Part shown: positions 57,874 through 64,000 of the stretch, piece after piece
Layout of the letters: the number at the start of each line of letters is the position of its first letter
How positions within the stretch are numbered: the first letter of the stretch is position 1
Source of the DNA: Faeciplasma sp048393055
GTDB taxonomy: Bacteria; Bacillota; Clostridia; Oscillospirales; Ruminococcaceae
DNA length: 64,000 nt
NCBI GenBank assembly: GCA_048393055.1
Contig: DBFJJS010000014.1
Coordinates: 1-64,000, forward strand
Direction: 5' to 3'
The notes under the pieces: model-generated
What the model was told of the DNA's origin: nothing
The model's input: the letters and a program-made list of their open reading frames with translations, nothing else
Database searches by the model: none
Translations under genes and position numbers: made by a program

Positions 57874-57931
57874 GGCTTTTGATTCCTTTCGAAGTTTGTT
57901 GCTTTTTAGCTTATAAGTTTATAATATCAGC

Positions 57932-57974
57932 CGCGGCAAAGCGCCCGCAAAGCATGCCACGGGAGTTTGCCGCG
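57932..57974. repeat. Hairpin between ilvC and ilvD
   Basis: 9-bp arms cgcggcaaa (57932-57940) and tttgccgcg (57966-57974). On the minus strand the T run precedes rather than follows the stem, so it is not a terminator for ilvC; it may protect the ilvC message or modulate ilvD expression. Confidence 0.6.
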
Positions 57975-57983
57975 AAAAAATTA

Positions 57984-59000
57984 TCAGTTGTTTATGAGCT
58001 TTTCCTCGCCGTTCCAGCTGTAAAGCTTGCGGATCTCTTCTCCGACAATCTCGGAAGGATGCTCAGCAGCCAGCTTGCGCATGGCATTAAAATGAACCTG
58101 AGCTCCGGCGTCTGACATGTCAAGCAGGAATTCCTTCGCAAATGTGCCGTCCTGAATGTCCTTTAAGATCTTCTTCATGGTCTTTTTGGTCTCGTCGGTT
58201 ATAATCTTCGGGCCGGTGATGTAGTCGCCGTACTCGGCTGTGTTGGAAATGGAATATCTCATTCCCTTAAATCCGCTCTGATAGATAAGGTCTACGATGA
58301 GCTTCATCTCGTGAATGCACTCAAAATATGCATTTCTTGGGTCGTATCCGGCTTCGACAAGCGTTTCAAATCCGGCCTGCATAAGAGCGCAGACACCTCC
58401 GCAAAGCACTGCCTGCTCGCCGAAGAGGTCAGTTTCAGTCTCGGTGCGGAACGTAGTCTCCAAAACGCCCGCTCTTGCGCCGCCTATTCCCAAAGCATAC
58501 GCAAGACCTATATCCCACGCGTCGCCGGTAGCATCCTGCTCAACGGCTATAAGGCAGGGAACGCCCTTTCCGGCAAGATACTCGCTTCTTACAGTGTGTC
58601 CCGGTCCCTTGGGAGCTATCATTATTACGTTTACATTCTTGGGCGGCTTGATGCATCCGAAATGAATGTTGAAGCCGTGCGCGAACGCAAGGGTCTTGCC
58701 CTCGGTAAGGTTGGGCTCGATGCTCTCCTTATAAAGCTTTGCCTGCTTTTCATCGTTGATAAGTATCATAATGATGTCCGCATTTTTTGCCGCCTCTGCG
58801 GAGGTCATGACCTTTAAGCCCTGGCTCTCGGCCTTCGCCCAGCTCTTGCTTCCCTCGTACAGACCTACTATTACGTTTACGCCGCTGTCCTTAAGGTTGA
58901 GCGCATGAGCGTGTCCCTGAGAGCCGTAGCCTATGATAGCCACGGTTTTTCCGTCAAGCTTCTGAAGATTGCAGTCCTGCTGATAAAAAATCCTTGCCAT
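57984..59000 (-). CDS. ilvC: Ketol-acid reductoisomerase (class I)
   Basis: A 338-residue enzyme converting acetolactate into dihydroxyisovalerate with NAD(P)H. The Rossmann motif GYGSQGHAHALNLKDSG is near residue 25; the cofactor loop VGLYEGSKSWAKAESQG lies near 46 (its Ser suggests NADPH use). The C-terminal knotted helical domain has MKLIVDLIYQSGFKGMRYSI and the metal-binding Glu residues. It starts after an AGGAG site and follows ilvN by 29 bases. Confidence 0.97.
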   Translation of the reverse strand: MARIFYQQDCNLQKLDGKTVAIIGYGSQGHAHALNLKDSGVNVIVGLYEGSKSWAKAESQGLKVMTSAEAAKNADIIMILINDEKQAKLYKESIEPNLTEGKTLAFAHGFNIHFGCIKPPKNVNVIMIAPKGPGHTVRSEYLAGKGVPCLIAVEQDATGDAWDIGLAYALGIGGARAGVLETTFRTETETDLFGEQAVLCGGVCALMQAGFETLVEAGYDPRNAYFECIHEMKLIVDLIYQSGFKGMRYSISNTAEYGDYITGPKIITDETKKTMKKILKDIQDGTFAKEFLLDMSDAGAQVHFNAMRKLAAEHPSEIVGEEIRKLYSWNGEEKLINN

Positions 59001-59029
59001 AATTCTTTACTCCTTTTTATAAAATCAAA

Positions 59030-59536
59030 TTAATAATTTGTCACCTTGCGAATTGTCGAGCTGCCGCGCTCAAGCGAAACTATTCCGGTGCGGCATATCT
59101 CGAGAATTTTATAGTCCTTCATCAGGTTTACAAAGTCGTCTATCCTGCGGGTGTCCGCCGTCAGCTGGAATATGATGGACTCCTTAGAGTAGTCCACCGT
59201 CCTTGCCTCGAATCCCTGGGCAGCGGCAAGTATTTCGTCCCTTGTCTTGGGACTGTTCTCCATCTTTATCAGAAGAAGCTCTACGCTCACCGATTCATCG
59301 CTTTTCAGCTCTTTTATGGAGCATACGTCCGGAAGCTTATAAAGCTGGTTGATAAGCTGCTGCTTCTGAACCTCCTCGCCGTCGAATAAAACCGTTATTC
59401 TCGAAAGCTCCGCCGACTCGGTTTCACTCACAGTAAGCGCGGAGATGTTAAACTGCCTTCTTCTGAACATGCTTGTAACCCTGTTCAAAACGCCGAACTG
59501 GTTTTTTACGAGCACGGCCACCGTGTATCTGTTCAT
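59030..59536 (-). CDS. ilvN: Acetolactate synthase small regulatory subunit
   Basis: A 168-residue regulatory subunit that confers valine feedback control. The N-terminal ACT domain (RYTVAVLVKNQFGVLNRVTS, then RRRQFNISALTVSETE) spans residues 1-75, and the C-terminal ALS_ss_C domain has FEARTVDYSKESIIFQLT. It lies one base after ilvB, so translation is coupled, as expected for a two-subunit enzyme. Length is normal. Confidence 0.96.
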   Translation of the reverse strand: MNRYTVAVLVKNQFGVLNRVTSMFRRRQFNISALTVSETESAELSRITVLFDGEEVQKQQLINQLYKLPDVCSIKELKSDESVSVELLLIKMENSPKTRDEILAAAQGFEARTVDYSKESIIFQLTADTRRIDDFVNLMKDYKILEICRTGIVSLERGSSTIRKVTNY

Positions 59537-59537
59537 A

Positions 59538-61205
59538 TTAATCTCCCACCTTTACTATGATATCGTCCATCGAGCCGCCGGGGGGAAGCATGGGCAGAAC
59601 CAGCTCATCCTTGTCTATATAACAGTTGATGAGGTACGGTCCGCCTGAGGAAAAGCCGTTTGCCAGCGCTCGGTCAAGCTCCTCGAGAGTGTAAGCACTC
59701 TCTCCGTCAGCCCCAAATGCCTTTGCAAGCGCCACAAAGTCGGTCTGCCTGTCCAGAACTGTATTTGAGTAGTGCTTGTCGAAAAACAGAGTCTGCCACT
59801 GCCTCACCATTCCCAAAACGCCGTTGTTCATAAGAAGTATTATTATCGGCACGTTATATGTCACCGCTGTCGCAAGCTCGTTTAAGCACATCCCAAAGCC
59901 GCCGTCGCCGGTGACGAGCACGGTCTGCTCTCCCGTGCCGTACGCCGAGCCTATTGCCGCGCCCATGCCGAAGCCCATCGTTCCAAGACCTCCGCTTGAA
60001 ACAAACCTGCGGCACTTTTTAAATCTTAAATTCTGCGCCGCCCACATCTGATGCTGTCCCACGTCGGTTACAACAGGAGTATTATCTTTTAAATACCCGT
60101 TTAGCAGGTTCATGACGTTTTTAGGAGTCATACCGCCGCGCCTGTCCTCAAGCTCTCGTTCCTCTTTTTTAAGGCGTCTTATCTTTTCCTGCCATTCAGG
60201 ATTCTTTGTTTCTTTGATAAGCGGGAGCAGCTTTTCAAGAGTCTTTTTAACGTCTCCGCGCAATCCCACCGTGTCGTCCACGGTCTTTGAAAGCTCCGAG
60301 CCGTCTACGTCTATATGCACTACCTTTGCGTTCGGCGCAAATTTGAGACGGTTACCCGTGACCCTGTCGTTAAACCTTGCGCCCAGCGCTATTATGCAGC
60401 CTGCATTGTGCATAGCGAGCGAGGACGCGTAATGCCCGTGCATTCCCTGCATTCCCAGGAATCTCGGGTGGTCGGTCGGTATGGCGGAAATGCCCATAAG
60501 CGAGCAGCCTATCGGAGCATCTATCCTGTCCGCAAGCTCAAGCATCTCCTTTTGCGCCCCGCTTGATATCAAGCCGCCTCCGAAATATATATACGGTCTT
60601 TCACAGGAGTTGATTATCCTTGCCGCCTCTTCTATTCTTATCTCCTTGGCGGGCTGAGGCTCGTCCCTTACTACGGGCGGCTTGGGCTCGTAGTCGCACA
60701 TTGCAATCTGAACGTCCTTTGGTATATCGATAAGAACAGGTCCGGGCCTTCCCGAGATCGCAAGCCTGAACGCCTCGCGGATAGTATCGGCAAGCTCGCT
60801 TACGTGGCTTACAAAATAATTGTGCTTTGTTATCGGAAGGGTGATACCGGTTATGTCTATTTCCTGGAAGCTGTCGTAGCCTATCTGTGTAGTGGGGACG
60901 TTTCCCGTTATGGCGATAAGCGGTATAGAATCAAGGTGAGCCGTCGCAATGCCGGTTACCAGATTTGTCGCTCCCGGTCCGGACGTCGCCATTACCACGC
61001 CTACCCTGCCGGTAGTTCTTGAATAACCGTCCGCCGCATGGACTGCACCCTGTTCGTGAGCGGTTAAAATGTGTTCGATTTCGCCGCTGTATTTATAAAG
61101 AGAGTCGTAGACGTTTATTATCTGACCTCCGGGATATCCGAATACCACCTTGCAGCCCTGCTCAATAAGCGTCCTGACTACTATATCTGCGCCTGATAAC
61201 TGCAT
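59538..61205 (-). CDS. ilvB: Acetolactate synthase large subunit
   Basis: A 555-residue thiamine-diphosphate enzyme joining pyruvates (or pyruvate and oxobutyrate). The catalytic Glu is in LTAHEQGAVHAADGYSR near residue 48, ATSGPGATNLVTGIATAH near 73 and the TPP/Mg motif VTGDGGFGMCLNELATAV near 427, with NNGVLGMVRQWQ after it. Length is normal. It is followed at once by ilvN and preceded by leuB with a 3-base gap. Confidence 0.97.
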   Translation of the reverse strand: MQLSGADIVVRTLIEQGCKVVFGYPGGQIINVYDSLYKYSGEIEHILTAHEQGAVHAADGYSRTTGRVGVVMATSGPGATNLVTGIATAHLDSIPLIAITGNVPTTQIGYDSFQEIDITGITLPITKHNYFVSHVSELADTIREAFRLAISGRPGPVLIDIPKDVQIAMCDYEPKPPVVRDEPQPAKEIRIEEAARIINSCERPYIYFGGGLISSGAQKEMLELADRIDAPIGCSLMGISAIPTDHPRFLGMQGMHGHYASSLAMHNAGCIIALGARFNDRVTGNRLKFAPNAKVVHIDVDGSELSKTVDDTVGLRGDVKKTLEKLLPLIKETKNPEWQEKIRRLKKEERELEDRRGGMTPKNVMNLLNGYLKDNTPVVTDVGQHQMWAAQNLRFKKCRRFVSSGGLGTMGFGMGAAIGSAYGTGEQTVLVTGDGGFGMCLNELATAVTYNVPIIILLMNNGVLGMVRQWQTLFFDKHYSNTVLDRQTDFVALAKAFGADGESAYTLEELDRALANGFSSGGPYLINCYIDKDELVLPMLPPGGSMDDIIVKVGD

Positions 61206-61208
61206 AAT

Positions 61209-62306
61209 TTAATCCTTTCTCAAGCTTTGTACTATCAGCCTTCCCATTTCTGAGCATCCGATCCTGCGGCAGCCCTGCGCCTTATTATGGTCTGACGGCA
61301 AGATGTCCGCGGTACGGTATCCCATGTCCAAAACCCTTGAAACCGCATTTTCCACGGCGTCGGCCTCATGCGGCATGTCAAAGCTGTATCTTAGCATCAT
61401 TGCGGCGGACAGGATAGTTCCTATGGGGTTTGCGATGTCCATGCCGGCAATATCCGGCGCAGAGCCGTGTATAGGCTCGTAAAGTCCGCAATGCGATGCG
61501 CCAAGGCTCGACGACGGTATCATTCCGATAGAGCCGGTTATCATGGACGCCTCGTCGGAAAGTATGTCTCCGAACATGTTCTCTGTGACAATAACGTCAA
61601 ACTGAGACGGGTTCTTTACTATCTGCATGGCGCAGTTGTCGACAAGCATGTCGCAAAGCTCCACGTCGGGATATTCCCGCGCGACACGGTGCACCACCGA
61701 TTTCCAAAGCCTGCTCGAATCCAAAACGTTGCTTTTTTCTACCGAGCAGAGCTTTTTGCGGCGCTTTCTCGCAGTTTCAAAGCCTATTTTCGCTATTCTC
61801 TCTATCTCGTCCTCATTGTATTTGAGTACATCGGTGGCGATTCTTTTACCGCCCTGCTCCTGGGTTATATGCTCGCCGAAGTATATTCCGCCTATCAGCT
61901 CCCGAACTATTATAAAGTCTATTCCCTTTTCCACAATGGAGCTTTTAAGCGGAGACGCGTCCGCAAGCTGAGACCATATCTTAGCCGGACGGTTGTTGCT
62001 GTATACTCCCATGCCGGCGCGAAGCCTTAAAAGTCCCTTTTCGGGGCGCTTATCTCCGGGAAGCGAGTTCCACTTGTCCCCGCCGACCGCGCCGAGCAGC
62101 ACGCTGTCCGATTCGATGCAGGCTTTAAGCATTTCCTCCGGAAGCGGGTCGCCCCACTTATCTATCGCTGCGCCGCCCATATCGACCTCGACGTAATTAA
62201 AGCTGTGACCGTATATATCTGCGATCCTGTCAAGTACCTTTTGAGCCTGCGCGACTATTTCAGGACCTATTCCGTCCCCCCGTATAAGCGCAATCTTTTT
62301 ATTCAA
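61209..62306 (-). CDS. leuB: 3-isopropylmalate dehydrogenase
   Basis: A 365-residue leucine-synthesis enzyme oxidising 3-isopropylmalate. KIALIRGDGIGPEIVAQA is at the start, RAGMGVYSNNRPAK near residue 95, VRELIGGIYFG near 130, and NMFGDILSDEASMITGSIG near 240. The start is a TTG at 62306 with GGGAGGG 7 bases upstream; the frame is open 37 codons further but without a site and with non-family sequence. It sits between leuD and ilvB. Confidence 0.95.
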   Translation of the reverse strand: MNKKIALIRGDGIGPEIVAQAQKVLDRIADIYGHSFNYVEVDMGGAAIDKWGDPLPEEMLKACIESDSVLLGAVGGDKWNSLPGDKRPEKGLLRLRAGMGVYSNNRPAKIWSQLADASPLKSSIVEKGIDFIIVRELIGGIYFGEHITQEQGGKRIATDVLKYNEDEIERIAKIGFETARKRRKKLCSVEKSNVLDSSRLWKSVVHRVAREYPDVELCDMLVDNCAMQIVKNPSQFDVIVTENMFGDILSDEASMITGSIGMIPSSSLGASHCGLYEPIHGSAPDIAGMDIANPIGTILSAAMMLRYSFDMPHEADAVENAVSRVLDMGYRTADILPSDHNKAQGCRRIGCSEMGRLIVQSLRKD

Positions 62307-62340
62307 AGCTACTCCCTCCCGTACTGTTCGGTTTAAAATG

Positions 62341-62826
62341 TTACTGGTTTTTAATAGAGGCAAGCAGGCCTCCCGCCCTGATAATATTCTGGATAAACGG
62401 CGGGAAAGGCTCGGCATGATAGCTCCTGCCGGTGGTAATATCCTTTATCTCGCCGGTATCAAAGTCTATCGACACCTCGTCGCCGGCGTTTATCTCATCG
62501 CACGCCTTCGGGCACTCAAGTATGGGGAGCCCGATGTTTATCGAATTGCGGTAAAAAATCCTTGCAAAGCTCTTGGCTATTACGCAGCCCGTGCCGCAGG
62601 TTTTAATTACAAGCGGGGCGTGCTCCCTCGACGAGCCGCAGCCGAAATTCCAGCCCGCTACTATTATATCCCCCGGCTTGACATTTTCCACAAAGCATTT
62701 GTCTATGTCCTCCATGCAGTGCTGAGCAAGCTCGGCGGCGTCGGAGGTGTTTAAATATCTTGCGGGTATTATAACGTCGGTATCGACATTGTCCCCGTAT
62801 TTGAAAACCTTACCCTGTGTGTTCAT
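62341..62826 (-). CDS. leuD: 3-isopropylmalate dehydratase small subunit
   Basis: A 161-residue LeuD of the archaeal/clostridial short type. It has KVFKYGDNVDTDVIIPARYL at the N-terminus and GWNFGCGSSREHAPLVIK near residue 54, the conserved substrate loop, then NSINIGLPILEC. The start at 62826 (MNTQGK) is favoured by family length; an extension of 11 codons lacks a match. It forms isopropylmalate isomerase with LeuC, encoded just upstream. Confidence 0.95.
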   Translation of the reverse strand: MNTQGKVFKYGDNVDTDVIIPARYLNTSDAAELAQHCMEDIDKCFVENVKPGDIIVAGWNFGCGSSREHAPLVIKTCGTGCVIAKSFARIFYRNSINIGLPILECPKACDEINAGDEVSIDFDTGEIKDITTGRSYHAEPFPPFIQNIIRAGGLLASIKNQ

Positions 62827-62893
62827 TATATCACCATGCCCTTTGTCTTTAAATTTCAAAGGCTCTCCTTTCGTTGTAAAATAATTAATGCCG

Positions 62894-64000
62894 CTATCCC
62901 CTGTACTCGGTAATATATCCTGTCAGCGCGCTTGCGGCGGCGGTTTCGGGAGACGCAAGGTACACCTCGCTCTTTACATGTCCCATCCTGCCGACAAAGT
63001 TGCGGTTTGTAGTTGATATGCACCTCTCGCCCTCCGCGAGTATCCCCATATAGCCTCCCAGGCACGGACCGCAGGTCGGGGTTGAAACTACCGCGCCGGC
63101 GTCAATAAACGCGGTTACATATCCGCGCTCGACGCACTCGCGCATTATCTTCATCGTAGCGGGGATTATTATGCAGCGGACGCCGTCTGCGACCTTTTTG
63201 CCGTTTAATACCCTGTATGCCGCTTCCATGTCCTCCATGCGCCCGTTTGTGCAGCTTCCTATTACGACCTGGTCTATCTTTATATCCGACAGCTCGCCTG
63301 CAGGGCGGGTGTTTTCGGGAAGATGAGGGCAGCTGACCGTAGGAACTATTTTTGAAAGATCGATTTCAATGGTTTTTTCGTATTCCGCATCGGGGTCGGC
63401 CTCATATATAACCGGCTCTCGCTCGCATCTGCCCTTCATATATTCGATAGTTACGCCGTCAACCGGGAATATGCCGTTTTTAGCCCCCGCTTCTATCGCC
63501 ATATTGCATATGCACAGCCTTGAGTCCATCGACAGCGAAGCCACTCCCTCGCCGGTAAATTCCATGCTCTTGTAAAGAGCGCCGTCCACGCCTATCATGC
63601 CTATGATAGTGAGTATTACGTCCTTTCCGCTGCAATTGGACGGAAGCCTGCCCTTTAAATCAAACCTGATCGCCGACGGCACCTTGAACCACGCCATTCC
63701 GGTAGCCATTCCCGCCGCCATATCGGTGCTTCCGACTCCCGTTGAGAATGCGCCAAGCGCGCCGTAGGTGCAGGTGTGGCTGTCTGCGCCTATAATGCAG
63801 TCTCCGGCGGTTACTACGCCCTGCTCAGGCAAAAGCGCGTGCTCTATTCCCATCTTTCCCACGTCGTAGAAATGGCTAATATCATAGCATCCGGCAAACT
63901 CCCGGCACTGCTTCGACTGCTGAGCAGCCTTAATGTCCTTGTTTGGCACAAAGTGGTCCAAAACTATCGCTATCCTGTCCTTGTCAAAGACCCTTGTAAA
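62894..64000 (-). CDS. leuC: 3-isopropylmalate dehydratase large subunit, cut by the window edge
   Basis: The Fe-S aconitase-type subunit of isopropylmalate isomerase; about 368 residues are visible and the N-terminus (some 50 residues) lies beyond the window. DSHTCTYGALGAFSTGVGST is present, the cluster cysteines are in IGSCTNGRMEDMEAA and TCGPCLGGYMG, and NRNFVGRMGHVKSEVYLASP follows. In the visible frame VFDKDRIAIVLDHFVPNKD precedes. It is the first visible gene of the leu-ilv operon. Confidence 0.97.
   Translation of the reverse strand, partial: FTRVFDKDRIAIVLDHFVPNKDIKAAQQSKQCREFAGCYDISHFYDVGKMGIEHALLPEQGVVTAGDCIIGADSHTCTYGALGAFSTGVGSTDMAAGMATGMAWFKVPSAIRFDLKGRLPSNCSGKDVILTIIGMIGVDGALYKSMEFTGEGVASLSMDSRLCICNMAIEAGAKNGIFPVDGVTIEYMKGRCEREPVIYEADPDAEYEKTIEIDLSKIVPTVSCPHLPENTRPAGELSDIKIDQVVIGSCTNGRMEDMEAAYRVLNGKKVADGVRCIIIPATMKIMRECVERGYVTAFIDAGAVVSTPTCGPCLGGYMGILAEGERCISTTNRNFVGRMGHVKSEVYLASPETAAASALTGYITEYRG

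Noticed and set aside
57932..57974. Hairpin between ilvC and ilvD as a terminator
   Set aside because: The T run is on the wrong side for the minus-strand transcript.
1..64000. tRNA, rRNA or integrase genes
   Set aside because: None was recognised on either strand; in particular no tyrosine or large serine recombinase reading frame is present despite two apparent mobile regions.

Overview
The window looks like a chromosome segment of a gut-type Clostridia (Bacillota). The evidence is strong AGGAGG ribosome binding sites, a Tn1549/CTn-type conjugative element typical of gut Clostridia, and MerR/PadR/Rrf2 regulators of Firmicutes type. Composition changes along the window by eye: about 1-33 kb is GC-rich, 33-45 kb intermediate, 45-51.6 kb AT-richer, and 51.7-64 kb ordinary core genome. 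I saw no rRNA, tRNA, CRISPR array or integrase gene.

1-31 kb: one long leftward block of an integrative conjugative element. In reading order it holds parA and parB, a very large Cna-B/thioester surface adhesin, a run of small polyvalent (LPD/DUF) proteins, and a 3032-residue DNA methylase-helicase with a tnpV gene nested in another frame. These are followed by DUF3848, a SLOG protein and an XRE regulator. Next come an independent four-gene cassette containing a DUF3990 ADP-ribosyltransferase-like protein, a TOPRIM protein, MobC and relaxase with a candidate oriT, PcfB, an ArdC-like protein, the VirD4 coupling protein, a Maff2 pilin-like protein and a broken trbL/virB6. The mating-pore genes expected after trbL are absent, either deleted or lying left of the window.

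31-33.6 kb: an XRE regulator, a zinc macrodomain ADP-ribose hydrolase and a macrodomain-associated sirtuin (SirTM) form an overlapping operon. Beside it is a second macrodomain gene cut off at its zinc-site motif, which probably marks the right-hand boundary of the insertion.

33.6-45.7 kb: small regulatory modules. These are an Rrf2 regulator with a NAD(P)-binding reductase and three matching operators, a PadR/DUF1700/lipoprotein operon, two separate MerR/ABC-transporter modules each with a 19-bp-spaced MerR-type promoter, an XRE membrane sensor, and decayed genes (a frameshifted GNAT and a SLOG/nucleoside-phosphorylase deletion scar).

45.8-51.7 kb: an XRE regulator, a two-component system and a MacB/FtsX-type ABC exporter. 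This block abuts a duplicated 3' end of guaA, which looks like an attachment site for a genomic island.

51.7-64 kb: guaA, a CapA-like protein, a DUF815 ATPase, and the branched-chain amino acid operon leuC-leuD-leuB-ilvB-ilvN-ilvC-ilvD, which runs leftward through the DUF815 gene to a terminator. The candidates for new biology are the DUF3990 cassette, the SirTM/macrodomain operon lacking its usual lipoylation partners, the tnpV overprint, and the guaA alternative-end attachment site.
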